Origin: Clostridium sp. chh4-2
GTDB lineage: Bacteria; Bacillota; Clostridia; Lachnospirales; Lachnospiraceae
Assembly: GCF_002899675.1 (NCBI RefSeq)
Contig: NZ_PKUU01000004.1
Location: 1-64,000, forward strand
DNA length: 64,000 bases
Direction: 5' to 3'
Below the pieces are notes generated by a model, which was given only the letters and a program-made list of their open reading frames with translations, made no database searches and was not told the origin of the DNA. Made by a program: the position numbers and the translations under genes. Positions 16,789 to 25,905 of this stretch are shown here, piece by piece. Every line of letters starts with the position of its first letter. Position 1 is the first letter of the stretch.

Positions 16789-17280
16789 TCAGCCTTCGCT
16801 TTTTTGCTTTAAAACTTTTATCACTAAGATCAGCACATATACAAAACCGCCCAGAAACAGCAGATTAATCAAAGTGACTGCTAAGTCGGCTATGAGCTGT
16901 CCTCCTGTCAGGGCTGTGATAAAAAACAGGGCAAACAAGGCAATCAGGATACCCACGTAAATCCGGCCGAAGGGAATCTTTCTTCCGATTTTTCCGGCTT
17001 TGGCATCCGGATTATATTCCTTCCGGAGCGTTTCTCCGGTTTCCGGCTTACTTTCTTCCTGTAATTCCATAGCCGGTGCTTCCGGCGGATTTCCGGCCAA
17101 CTCATCCAAGCTCACTCCCAAAACCCCAGCCAATTGAGCCAGGTTTTTGGTGCTGGGCGCCGACTGGCCTGATTCCCATTTTGTTACCGCCTGACGGCTT
17201 ACTCCCAGCTGCTCCGCTAACTGTTCCTGGGACAGATGCGCCCTCTTTCTGTAGGTTTGAATCTTATTTCCCATTGACAT
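16789..17280 (-). CDS. XRE-family regulator with membrane segments
   Basis: A 163-residue protein. The N-terminal HTH_3 domain (about 5-60, LSQEQLAEQLGVSRQAVTKWESG) is followed by a charged linker and two hydrophobic segments near 110-130 and 135-158. This is the common clostridial layout of an XRE domain tethered to the membrane; the targets are unknown. The start at 17280 has GGAGGTG 6 bases upstream. It is convergent with the wall-binding gene. Confidence 0.85.
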   Translation of the reverse strand: MSMGNKIQTYRKRAHLSQEQLAEQLGVSRQAVTKWESGQSAPSTKNLAQLAGVLGVSLDELAGNPPEAPAMELQEESKPETGETLRKEYNPDAKAGKIGRKIPFGRIYVGILIALFALFFITALTGGQLIADLAVTLINLLFLGGFVYVLILVIKVLKQKSEG

Positions 17281-17373
17281 GGCCTCACCTCCGTCTTAAA
17301 ACTACCATAAAGAAGGTTAAAATACCACCAACTGATTGGCAACTATTGGTTGCAGCCGCTTATTTTCACATTT

Positions 17374-17934
17374 TTATTTCACCTTTCCAGGTTTCGGGAA
17401 GTACCGGAACTGCACTTTTGCAATTATTTTACTCTTAGACACATAGGGATCAGACCAGCCTCTTGCGTCTGCGGAAAGGTTCCGGTTATCACCCATCATG
17501 AAATAGCACCCTTCCGGTATTTCAAAATGTTTGTTTTCCGACGGGTCCATCTCTTCTTTCAGATACGGTTCCTCAAGGGGAGTGTCCGAACCGTTGATAT
17601 ACACATGTCCGTCCCTGATATCCAGGGTTTCTCCAGGAAGTCCGATAATCCGCTTCACATAATGGATTTCTTTTTTAGAAGGGCCGTTCTCATGGTCAAA
17701 GATGACGATATCGCCCCTCTCCGGCTCTCCAAACCGGTATGAAAGCCTGGAACCTATGATCCTGTCTCCCGGCATAATCGTCGTTTCCATGGAACCGGAC
17801 GGAACCACGCTGTTAGCGATCAAAAAATGATTAACAAGAAACGCAATGGCCGCAGCGGCCAGAATTATCTTAACCCATTCCCATATTTCTTTTTTCCAGT
17901 TTAACTTTTCTTCACTCTTCTTCTCTTCGCTCAT
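17374..17934 (-). CDS. lepB: signal peptidase I
   Basis: A 186-residue type I signal peptidase that cleaves signal peptides on the outer membrane face. One N-terminal membrane segment (about 20-40) is followed by the catalytic Ser in SVVPSGSMETTI and the general-base Lys in HYVKRIIGLPGE. The conserved GDNRNLSADARGW box is near the end. Length is normal for the Gram-positive form. The start follows AAGGTTGAG. Confidence 0.93.
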   Translation of the reverse strand: MSEEKKSEEKLNWKKEIWEWVKIILAAAAIAFLVNHFLIANSVVPSGSMETTIMPGDRIIGSRLSYRFGEPERGDIVIFDHENGPSKKEIHYVKRIIGLPGETLDIRDGHVYINGSDTPLEEPYLKEEMDPSENKHFEIPEGCYFMMGDNRNLSADARGWSDPYVSKSKIIAKVQFRYFPKPGKVK

Positions 17935-18071
17935 ATCTCAACCTTCTTTTTTTATTATCATAACCTATGAAACGTTTATCTGTAAACAGCATATCGTTTT
18001 TACGCTGAATTTAATGCCGAATTTCATCAAACCGCCAGAAGTTTCATCCTAACTGAAGATAAAAGGGATGC

Positions 18072-19238
18072 CTATGAAATCACCGCTTTTATCAGTATTT
18101 CCAGATCAAACCGCCCTTTTTCCATAAAAATCTCTTCCAACTGCTTTAAATTGAGATCCGAATGCTCCACTTCCCTGGAATAGCGGTGAGCGATCTCCAC
18201 CATGTCGTTAAGTTCCGGCATCCGTCCATTTTCCTGCCAAATCGCCTGTGCCATCTCCTGAATCAGCAGAGTGCTGACAGCGGCCAGTTTTATCTTGGCA
18301 AATGCATGTCCGTCATATACGGCGCCGCAAAAATAGGTAAAGATAAAATATACCATAAGCTGTTCGCCCCAGCACTGCCAACGCTGTGAATTACCCTCAG
18401 AACTTTCCGCATCCGCCCGAAATGCCGTTCTCCTGGCTTCATACTCCGCAGGCCCGTCCGCATACAAAGTATGAATCAGCCGCTTTCTGTAATCCGGCCA
18501 ATCCTTTTTCAGCACCTCCAGCTCATCCAGAATCTGAAACATCGCTTTCATGATCCCATATCGGGTCTGTCCGTCTGTCTCATATTCCAACAGCTTCTCT
18601 TCAAATGCCTTCACAGCCCCTTCTTTCCGGTAACGCAGAAGCAGGCTGTCCACCTCGAATAACCGGCCTTTTCTAATCCGGCTCTGTAAATCGTGGGCCA
18701 GAGCCAAAACCATGGCCGTTCTGGTCTCAAACCCCACTGTCCGTTCCTGCATCATGGAGATCATCACGTCCCTTGTATCCATCAGCTTGGTATACAAAAA
18801 AAAGTCGAATTCCGGGTATTCTTCCTCCCCCGGTCTTTCTTTTGTGAGAAAACGGACCGGCTCTTCACAGCCCAATATAATTTTCGCCGCTTCCATACAG
18901 GATAAAGACAGGGAAATCTCCCTGCATCCTTCAAATTCCTCAATGTGTCTCGGATAATTGCGGCAGGTTCTGCAAAGCATTTCCGGGCCCGCTTCCGTAT
19001 AGATATCGCAGAGATTTTCCTCATTTAAAAATGCACATCTCTGGGCATACTGTTTAAAGCAGGACTCCTTCCAATCGATCGAGTTATGAAGGCGGTTTCC
19101 AAAAGCTCCCTTTGTCTTCCGGTACTTTTTAAGCGACTTCTCATCGATCATGATCTGCCATCCTGCGCAGCAGGTATCTTCGCAGTCCGACGCAGTGCAT
19201 TGAAATTTATTATAATAATGGGGTACTGTATATATCAT
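18072..19238 (-). CDS. FliB-type flagellin lysine-N-methylase domain protein
   Basis: A 388-residue protein with the Cys-rich N-terminus of the FliB family: CTASDCEDTCCAGW, then CAFLNEENLCDIY and CRTCRNYPR, probably binding an Fe-S cluster. The enzyme methylates flagellin lysines in Salmonella. No flagellar gene is in this window and the family is widespread in non-motile clostridia, so the substrate here is open. The start is ATG 19238, with AGGAGA upstream. An in-frame start at 19331 would add an unconserved Cys-containing leader. Confidence 0.8.
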   Translation of the reverse strand: MIYTVPHYYNKFQCTASDCEDTCCAGWQIMIDEKSLKKYRKTKGAFGNRLHNSIDWKESCFKQYAQRCAFLNEENLCDIYTEAGPEMLCRTCRNYPRHIEEFEGCREISLSLSCMEAAKIILGCEEPVRFLTKERPGEEEYPEFDFFLYTKLMDTRDVMISMMQERTVGFETRTAMVLALAHDLQSRIRKGRLFEVDSLLLRYRKEGAVKAFEEKLLEYETDGQTRYGIMKAMFQILDELEVLKKDWPDYRKRLIHTLYADGPAEYEARRTAFRADAESSEGNSQRWQCWGEQLMVYFIFTYFCGAVYDGHAFAKIKLAAVSTLLIQEMAQAIWQENGRMPELNDMVEIAHRYSREVEHSDLNLKQLEEIFMEKGRFDLEILIKAVIS

Positions 19239-19352
19239 TCTCAATTTTCTCCTGAAAACATAGTTTCCGCGTTTTATTACGGTCAGCGCAGAACATGCGC
19301 AGACCCGCTGAACAATTACGTATTTTCTCAATAATAAATCCGGGCGGCAAAA

Positions 19353-19386
19353 GGGAACGGCGTCCCTTTAGTTTAACGCCGTTCCC
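19353..19386 (-). terminator. terminator after the Vat-like gene
   Basis: GGGAACGGCGT pairs with ACGCCGTTCCC and is followed on the minus strand by TTTTG. It lies about 65 bases past the stop of the acetyltransferase gene. Confidence 0.7.
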
Positions 19387-19449
19387 CCGTCCTATAAATC
19401 CCGGCCTTGCTCATACGATTAACGGATCTTGGTCAGCCCGGATCGGAAA

Positions 19450-20076
19450 TCACAGGGCTTCAAGCTGTCCTTTCATTAAAAACGGCAGGCTCTCTCTGAC
19501 CTTTTCCCGAGGCCAGTCCCACCACTTCATAGACAAAAGCTTTAAGATCTTATCCTCGTCATATCTTTTTTTAATGACTTTCGCGGGCACTCCGCCCACA
19601 ATCGTATAAGGCGGCACATCCTTTGTAACCACCGCCCTGGTGCCTATAATAGCCCCGTCTCCAATATGAACGCCTGACATGATCACAGCCTCATAGCCGA
19701 TCCAGACGTCATTTCCGATCACTATATCGCCTTTGTTGTCCCATGCCTCCCGGACGTGTTCCGGCCCTAACTCCCAATCTTCCCAAAACAGCGGGAACGG
19801 ATAGGTGGAAAGGGAACTCATGGTATGATTGGCGCTTGTAAACAGGAATTTAGCTCCGCATGCGATGGAGCAGTATTTTCCGATCACCAGCTTATCCTGG
19901 TTGATGGGATAATGGTACAGCACATTATTTTTCTCAAATAACGTGGGATCGTTGACAAAATCATTGTACATGGTATATTCCCCAACGGTTATGTTGGGAT
20001 TTTTAATCACATTTTTCAAATAAATGGTCTCTTTATCTATGGACCTTGGATATATTTTATTAGCTGGAATAGTCAT
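19450..20076 (-). CDS. Vat/CatB-family xenobiotic O-acetyltransferase
   Basis: A 208-residue left-handed beta-helix acetyltransferase of the XAT group. Hexapeptide repeats occupy about 65-160 (VIGKYCSIACGAKFLF, IVIGNDVWIGYEAVIMSGV, IGDGAIIGTRAVV). The catalytic His is in SANHTMSSL, and the C-terminal VGGVPAKVIKKR is typical. Relatives inactivate streptogramin A or chloramphenicol, but many chromosomal members have no proven drug substrate, so resistance is only a possibility. The start follows GAGGAGGAACT. Upstream, at 20149-20175, TACTC/GAGTA half-sites and the palindrome GAGTATACTC could be an operator. Confidence 0.85.
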   Translation of the reverse strand: MTIPANKIYPRSIDKETIYLKNVIKNPNITVGEYTMYNDFVNDPTLFEKNNVLYHYPINQDKLVIGKYCSIACGAKFLFTSANHTMSSLSTYPFPLFWEDWELGPEHVREAWDNKGDIVIGNDVWIGYEAVIMSGVHIGDGAIIGTRAVVTKDVPPYTIVGGVPAKVIKKRYDEDKILKLLSMKWWDWPREKVRESLPFLMKGQLEAL

Positions 20077-20368
20077 AGTTCCTCCTCAATTCGATTATTC
20101 TTCTCTCACTATTCCAGCTGCTGCAATGCAAAGTTTCACCTGTATCACCTTCCTTACTCGTTTGGAGTATACTCATTTAGAGTAACACTATTTTCGAAAA
20201 CTTTAAAGATCTTTTATAAAAATGCTATAGAAATTTCAGACTCGAAATCCCGATCTTCTGGTATACTTTTATCTTGTGACCGGAGTGTAACGCAAATCTG
20301 ACAAAAAGCTGTTAAGATGCACACTCCAAAATGACAAATTTCAGTCTGGTACATCGATTGGAGGACAC

Positions 20369-20971
20369 ATGTTACTGAGTTTATTGGCATATATTATCAT
20401 TCCCGTATACACCATACTGTTTGTTAAGGGATATAACTGGTTTACCACCAACTTTTCCGTTATCGGCAGCTTTATCCACCGGAGGGACGCATTTGTCCTC
20501 TGGGGCGTTCTGGTGGGGCTTTATTTTTATATTGTGCTCCGCTCCATCGTCAAGCAGATGGACGAAAAGCCGGGAGGGATGTTTTTGATTCCCCTTTCTC
20601 TCAGCCTTCTGGTCTGCGCAATCACCACGCCCTACCTGCCGGAAATACTGCCGTTAAAATCATTTCTTCATATTGTTTTTGCATTTTTGGCCGCCGCATG
20701 CCTGATCTTCTGCCTGTTTTTGATCATCTGGCAGCTTTGGCAGGCTCAGCCTCAGATTTACGCCTCCTATATGAAGGCGCTTTTGGCTATTGTGATCCTG
20801 TCGGCCCTTCTGCTGGTGTTAGTGGGAATCGTAAGCAGCGCCCTTGAGATCTTTTTTACCATCTCTTCCGTAATTCTGGTAAGGCGTCTGCTGAACAGGA
20901 CAACGGCATCTAAGAGGGAAACGCAAAAAAACGGCGGTGGAACTGCAAATACAGCACCACCAATCCGCTGA
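20369..20971 (+). CDS. hypothetical six-TM membrane protein
   Basis: A 200-residue protein of unknown function with about six hydrophobic segments and a basic C-terminal tail. The start at 20369 has GGAGGACAC upstream. Its last 62 bases overlap the end of the convergent flippase-like gene. No catalytic motif was recognised. Confidence 0.7.
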   Translation: MLLSLLAYIIIPVYTILFVKGYNWFTTNFSVIGSFIHRRDAFVLWGVLVGLYFYIVLRSIVKQMDEKPGGMFLIPLSLSLLVCAITTPYLPEILPLKSFLHIVFAFLAAACLIFCLFLIIWQLWQAQPQIYASYMKALLAIVILSALLLVLVGIVSSALEIFFTISSVILVRRLLNRTTASKRETQKNGGGTANTAPPIR

Positions 20972-21953
20972 TCACTAAAAAGCTGTAAAAACTGATTCCC
21001 CTGGCTAGAAGCATGACCGGAAGAATCTGGCCTGAAGTAAATAAACTTCCGAACAAAACCAGGAAACTGCTTTCCGACGCACCCACGGAACCCGGAAGGG
21101 GAACCGCCGACACGGCCAGGCTGAGCACCGCCTGCATCATAAGGAATTGAAGAACAGGCACATCAGTCAGCCCCAGCGCCAGACAGGCGCAGTAAGAGCT
21201 GAGATATAAAAATGTCAGCTGAAGGAACGTATAGACGATCACCTTTAAAAATACCAGCGGCTTTGACCTCAGATATACTCCGCCCTGGGCGTATTCTTCC
21301 ATCAGCTCTTCCATTCTGGCCGAAGCCTTTTCCCGGTCTTTCACCAGATGAATCCGGTGCAGAATGGATAAAACCTTTAAAACAATCTTTTCCACCGGCT
21401 TTCTCCAGAAAATCACGGCCAGGATAAACAGGGCCGCCAGGCCGTTGGCCAGCACCCCGAGTATAATCAGCCAGTGGATGATGGACGGAAGCCCTTTTAT
21501 ATATGAATAATTCAAGAAAACGGACAGGGTTCCATAGACCAGCACCGCCATCTGATAAGCGGCCGTTACAGTCAGCAGCGTAAATGTGGACTGGGCTCCG
21601 TTTAAACCATCCCTTGTCATATAGTAAAACTGCATGGGCTGGCCTCCTGTGGCAGACGGGGTGATGGAGCTGAAATAAAATCCGGCAAATGCATACTGCC
21701 ATGCTCTTGACCATGGAATCCTCCGCCTGAATATTTTTAAAAGTCCGCGGATAATGGCCGCCTCACATAAGGCGAATATGCACATGCACCCGATTCCCAG
21801 CACCGCATACCATAGATTCGCTTCCCTGATCACGCTTCTGATCTCCGATATGGAACTGTCTTTAAAGAGCACAAAAAACGTAATGCCTGCCAACGCAGCC
21901 ATAATCACGGCATATATAATCATTCGTTTCCAGTTCATCTGTTTTTGTTCCAT
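20910..21953 (-). CDS. LPG_synthase_TM (MprF/AglD-type) membrane protein
   Basis: A 347-residue protein with about eight membrane segments and the conserved segments GFYFSSITPSATGGQPMQ and PLPGSVGASESSF, typical of the lysylphosphatidylglycerol synthase / UPF0104 membrane domain. It lacks the cytoplasmic aminoacyl-transferase part of MprF, so it probably acts as a lipid flippase or a partner of glycolipid synthesis. It is the third gene of a row with the deacetylase (16 bp gap) and the glycosyltransferase. The 3' end overlaps the convergent membrane protein gene. Confidence 0.82.
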   Translation of the reverse strand: MEQKQMNWKRMIIYAVIMAALAGITFFVLFKDSSISEIRSVIREANLWYAVLGIGCMCIFALCEAAIIRGLLKIFRRRIPWSRAWQYAFAGFYFSSITPSATGGQPMQFYYMTRDGLNGAQSTFTLLTVTAAYQMAVLVYGTLSVFLNYSYIKGLPSIIHWLIILGVLANGLAALFILAVIFWRKPVEKIVLKVLSILHRIHLVKDREKASARMEELMEEYAQGGVYLRSKPLVFLKVIVYTFLQLTFLYLSSYCACLALGLTDVPVLQFLMMQAVLSLAVSAVPLPGSVGASESSFLVLFGSLFTSGQILPVMLLARGISFYSFLVISGLVVLYLQFHRRFFAFPS

Positions 21954-21969
21954 ATGTACCTCTATTCTG

Positions 21970-22671
21970 TCAGTCCGGAAGGATAAAACTGTATCCTTCC
22001 TCTTTTAATGCAGGTATAACAAGTTTCAATGCTTCCAGCGTCTTAGCCGGAGCGCCTGGGGCTCCTCCGCTTTTTTCCCCTCCGTCGTGAAGGCAGATAA
22101 TTGATTGGTCCTTCACCCGCTCCATGCATTTATCATAGATGGACCCGGCCGTGGCCTTTTTCTCCCAATCCTCTGCCATCACATCCCATAAAATCATCCG
22201 CATCCCGTATTTTTTTACAAAATGTCCGGTAAACAGATTGGTAAGCCCCCATGGAGGGCGGTAATAGATCTTCCTGATTCCAAATTCAGATAAAAACCGA
22301 TACCCTTCTTTAAAATCGCGTTTTGTATAAAAAAAGCTTCTGAACATGGCGTTCTGATGATCCGTGGAATGAAATCCCACCGCATGACCTTCTGATATCA
22401 TCCGCTCGATGAGCGCCCTGTTTTTCTCCGCTTCTCTCGTCACTGTAAAAAATACGGCGTGGATCTTCTGTTCCTTTAAGAAATCCAGAATACGGCCCGT
22501 GTAACGGGCATCAGGCCCATCGTCAAAGGTGAGCATGACCGTATGGGAAATCCCGGTTCTTTTCATCACCTTTGGATTCCATCTTTTATTATAAATCGCC
22601 GGAATGCAGGAATGCAGCGCAAAAATTCCGGCAGCACAGGCTGTAAAAGCAGCCAATCCGCTTTTTTTCAT
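21970..22671 (-). CDS. polysaccharide deacetylase (NodB homology)
   Basis: A 233-residue secreted or membrane-anchored deacetylase. The N-terminal hydrophobic segment (about 5-22) precedes a NodB domain with TFDDGPD (catalytic Asp and metal Asp), HSTDH (metal His pair), RPPWG and the final LHDGG. It probably removes N-acetyl groups from a cell-surface glycan such as peptidoglycan or a glycolipid head group. Its start overlaps the glycosyltransferase stop by 4 bases (ATGA), so the two are translationally coupled. Confidence 0.88.
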   Translation of the reverse strand: MKKSGLAAFTACAAGIFALHSCIPAIYNKRWNPKVMKRTGISHTVMLTFDDGPDARYTGRILDFLKEQKIHAVFFTVTREAEKNRALIERMISEGHAVGFHSTDHQNAMFRSFFYTKRDFKEGYRFLSEFGIRKIYYRPPWGLTNLFTGHFVKKYGMRMILWDVMAEDWEKKATAGSIYDKCMERVKDQSIICLHDGGEKSGGAPGAPAKTLEALKLVIPALKEEGYSFILPD

Positions 22672-23771
22672 ACCACATATGCCTCCTCACTGCCGCAGCC
22701 CACATACGATAGAATCCGGCCGATCACGCCCTGGTCGTACTGCTGTTTTAACTGCTTTACATTATGTTTCATACTGTTTAAAAGAGTGTCGTCTTTCATA
22801 ATCTTATCGATCTCTCTGGCACAGATTTCCGGATTCTTCTTTAAGATGATCCCGATCCCATTTCTTATAATGAATCCGGTGTTATTGATCTCCTGCTGCA
22901 AAAACGGTTCGAATACCAGGATAGGCGTTCCTGAGTGGATGGTTTCAAACAGCGTGATTCCGCCGGGTTTCGATATGACCACATCCGCTTCCTGCATATA
23001 GCGGTAGACTTCATCCGTATAGCCGATCACTTCGATATTCTCGTATTTGCCGTAAAGCTTGTGGTAAATCTCTTTATTTTTCCCTGTAATAACTGTCACT
23101 TTAATATGGCCGCAGCCGTTCAGTTCTTCATAAAACGCCGGGTTTTCCGGCAGTATTCCAAGACCGCCGCCCATGATGAGAATCTGCTTCTTTCCGTCAT
23201 TTTCAACGTTCTTTTCTTCTTTTGCATCGAATTCCGGCCGAACGGGGATTCCGTATACGCAGACTTTCCTGCCGTCCACTCCTTTTTCCATCAGCCGCGT
23301 TCTCACGTTCCTGGAAGGCACCAGATAGCAGTCCGTGTTGGCATTAATCCATTCGGAATGGCTGCTGATATCCGTAATGCAGGTGATGAGCGGAATCTTA
23401 TCTCCGGTTCTGCTTTTATACCAGGAAATGATCTGAGAGCAGAGAGGAAGGGTTGACAGCACCGCATCCGGCTTTTCCGTTTCTAAAAGCTGTTTCATCT
23501 TTTTTAAAAAATAGGGAAGAAATACCGGCCTTAAATCCGGACCCTTCTTTTCCATCCGGTTATAATAAGTATTATAAGCGCTGCTGCAGTGGGTCACCAT
23601 CAGTCCGAATGCCTGGTAAACCCGGTCGGAGCAGGATGGAACCGCATATTCAAATAGATCGCGGATCACAACTTCTGCCTGAGGGTTCACTTTTTTCACC
23701 TGTTTTGCAAGGGATTGAGCCGCTGAATAATGTCCCATTCCAAATTTGCCTGTCATAATAAGGATTTTCAT
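22668..23771 (-). CDS. MGDG-synthase-family glycosyltransferase
   Basis: A 367-residue GT28 enzyme. The N-terminal MGDG_synth domain begins with KILIMTGKFGMGHYSAAQSL, and the UDP-sugar-binding C-terminal domain has the GGGLG loop and SKPGGITLFE. The family (UgtP/YpfP type) transfers glucose or galactose to diacylglycerol in the cytoplasmic leaflet and provides lipid anchors. The start is uncertain: ATG 23771 is the conserved position, and in-frame ATGs at 23777 and 23789 lie upstream. It is first in the row glycosyltransferase / deacetylase / flippase-like protein. Confidence 0.87.
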   Translation of the reverse strand: MKILIMTGKFGMGHYSAAQSLAKQVKKVNPQAEVVIRDLFEYAVPSCSDRVYQAFGLMVTHCSSAYNTYYNRMEKKGPDLRPVFLPYFLKKMKQLLETEKPDAVLSTLPLCSQIISWYKSRTGDKIPLITCITDISSHSEWINANTDCYLVPSRNVRTRLMEKGVDGRKVCVYGIPVRPEFDAKEEKNVENDGKKQILIMGGGLGILPENPAFYEELNGCGHIKVTVITGKNKEIYHKLYGKYENIEVIGYTDEVYRYMQEADVVISKPGGITLFETIHSGTPILVFEPFLQQEINNTGFIIRNGIGIILKKNPEICAREIDKIMKDDTLLNSMKHNVKQLKQQYDQGVIGRILSYVGCGSEEAYVV

Positions 23772-23867
23772 GTTCATACCCCATTTCATTCAGATACTAT
23801 GGTTATAGTATGGACTTAAAATCTTTATATTTGGCTGTAAAATTTCTAAAGTTTTCTTCAGAATTTC

Positions 23868-25199
23868 CTATTTTGGAATAATCGGCAGACAGATGACGGC
23901 CTGGAACCTGTAATTTTTGCTTCCATACGTAAAACTTCCTCCCATTTTTTCAATAATTTTCTGAGAGGCCTTGATGCCGATTCCATAGCTTTCCACTTCA
24001 ATTTCCGCTTCCTTCATGGGATTTTCCTGGATCAGGCACATATGGTCCCCATCCAGACGGACACAGAATTCCACGTTTTCTTCCTTTACCGCATATTTTC
24101 CCACATTGGTACCCAAATTGTCAAATACTCTTCTCAGCTGGGCAACCTCCGCCTGAATGGAAAACGGCTCATTCACCTGGTAATTCAGATTTGTTTTAAA
24201 TCCCCGCTCTTCCAAAGACTCAATCAGATCCCCTAAAAGCTGAACGATCAGTTCGTTGCCGTCGTAGATTTCCGCTTTGTCGGGCGCATTTTCCCACACC
24301 GCATAGGAATAGGAAAACAGATCGTCCATCAGTTTTTTCATATGATAGGCCTGGCTTTTTGCCTTTTTCATATAGATTTCCGCCTGTTCGCCGGAACATT
24401 TCTTATCGGTTATCATGTCCAGATAAAAAAGAACCGATGTCAAAGGCGTTCTGATATCATGGGACAAGGAGGTGATCATCTCATCCCTTTCTTTCTGGAT
24501 TCTGTCCTTTTGCTCAATTTCCCGGTGCAGGCTGTCGCTCATCTGGTTGATGGTATGGGCTAGAGAATACAGCTCGTCTCTTCCGCTTTCCGGTATCCGG
24601 TATTCCTCTGTTCCTGCCTCTAAAATCCGTATTCCCTTCTCAATCCTCGTAATGTATTTCAGCTTTTTCCTGACCAGCATGAGGAATACGGCCACAAAAC
24701 AGGAAGCCGTCACTCCGGCGCTGATGATCAGAATCAGCGTTCTGTATCTGACCTCAAAATAGGCCCTCACCGTGATCTCGCCTTCCCCGTCGGAAAATGT
24801 TACCGGATAGCTGAGGGACTGGTCATGTCTGTAAGGATAATATCCCAGCTGAAGCTCCCGTTCCTTGCTCTCCTTATCCATGGTGGTATAGCAGACCTTC
24901 CCGTCCTTATATACCGTCAAAAACACATACCAGTTATCATAATTCCAGCTTTCGATCTTTTCCACATCGTTGATTCCCACATGGTTGTCCTCAATATAAT
25001 TCTGAAAATCTTCCACCACGCCGTGAATATGCCTCTTATAATAATTCTGGTGATCCATAAGGGTCCCCACAACCGCATTCATCCCGTTAAATACAACCGC
25101 CTGGCACACAAAAGCGGCCAGGGCGGAGAGAATCACATAATAAAGAACAGCGATGCTGAGGCGGGAAGGATTTAAAATTTTAAACAGGGTTTTATTCAA
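23868..25199 (-). CDS. membrane sensor histidine kinase
   Basis: A 443-residue kinase. Two membrane segments (about 15-38 and 150-175) bracket an extracytoplasmic sensor loop. A HAMP domain (about 175-230), HisKA with SLSHDIRTPLTSVL (phospho-His), and HATPase_c follow. The ATP domain is somewhat divergent in its G-boxes. The TTG start at 25199 lies 8 bases inside the regulator gene, so translation is coupled. It is adjacent to the envelope gene row, which it may control. Confidence 0.9.
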   Translation of the reverse strand: MNKTLFKILNPSRLSIAVLYYVILSALAAFVCQAVVFNGMNAVVGTLMDHQNYYKRHIHGVVEDFQNYIEDNHVGINDVEKIESWNYDNWYVFLTVYKDGKVCYTTMDKESKERELQLGYYPYRHDQSLSYPVTFSDGEGEITVRAYFEVRYRTLILIISAGVTASCFVAVFLMLVRKKLKYITRIEKGIRILEAGTEEYRIPESGRDELYSLAHTINQMSDSLHREIEQKDRIQKERDEMITSLSHDIRTPLTSVLFYLDMITDKKCSGEQAEIYMKKAKSQAYHMKKLMDDLFSYSYAVWENAPDKAEIYDGNELIVQLLGDLIESLEERGFKTNLNYQVNEPFSIQAEVAQLRRVFDNLGTNVGKYAVKEENVEFCVRLDGDHMCLIQENPMKEAEIEVESYGIGIKASQKIIEKMGGSFTYGSKNYRFQAVICLPIIPK

Positions 25200-25884
25200 T
25201 ATAGTATCCTCTTCCCCACATGGTTTTTATGTACTCAGGATTCTGCGGGTCTTTCTCAATTTTTTTGCGGATGTTGCGGATATGCACCATCACATTGTTA
25301 TTAGCAGAGTAAAAATACGGCTCCTTCCATACGCTTTCATAGATATTTTCCGAGGAAAACACTTTTCTCCGGTTCTCCATCATCAGAACCAGAATTGCAT
25401 ATTCTCTGGCAGTCAGATAGACTTCCCTTTCCTCCAGCATCACCGTTCTGGTATCCTTATCCACCACCAGGTCGCCCAGACAGAGCTTATTGTTTGTCTG
25501 AGCGGTTCCTTTCCCCTGATAGATACAGTACCTGCGGATTAGGGACTTCACCCTGGAAAGCAGTTCGGAATAGGAAAACGGCTTGGTCAGATAGTCGTCG
25601 CCTCCTGCCGAAAATCCCATGGCCTTGTCGGAATCCTGCATCTTAGCCGTTAAAAACAGGATCGGCGCCATGGTCTTCTGACGTATCTCGGCACAGGCCA
25701 CATAGCCGGACTTCAGCGGCATCATAATGTCCAGAATAATCAAATCGATGGATTCATCCGCCAAACGGACGGCTTCCTCCCCGTCTGACGCGGTTATCAC
25801 CTCATATCCCTCTCCTGTCAAAAGTATCTGCAGGATCTCTATGATCTCCTGACTGTCATCGGCAATCAGAACCTTCTGTCCCAT
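25192..25884 (-). CDS. OmpR-family response regulator
   Basis: A 230-residue regulator. The receiver domain has the acidic pair DD (residues 9-10), the phospho-Asp in LIILDIMMPLKSG and the Lys in YLTKPFS. A winged-helix DNA-binding domain (about 130-228) ends GRGYYIE. The partner kinase follows with an 8-base overlap. The site GAAGGAGGTGG precedes the start. Confidence 0.93.
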   Translation of the reverse strand: MGQKVLIADDSQEIIEILQILLTGEGYEVITASDGEEAVRLADESIDLIILDIMMPLKSGYVACAEIRQKTMAPILFLTAKMQDSDKAMGFSAGGDDYLTKPFSYSELLSRVKSLIRRYCIYQGKGTAQTNNKLCLGDLVVDKDTRTVMLEEREVYLTAREYAILVLMMENRRKVFSSENIYESVWKEPYFYSANNNVMVHIRNIRKKIEKDPQNPEYIKTMWGRGYYIE

Positions 25885-25905
25885 GCTGCCACCTCCTTCA
25901 TACGC

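Noticed and set aside
22895-22920. tRNA-like T-arm (GGTTCGAATACC)
   Set aside because: It lies inside the glycosyltransferase gene and no cloverleaf can be built around it.
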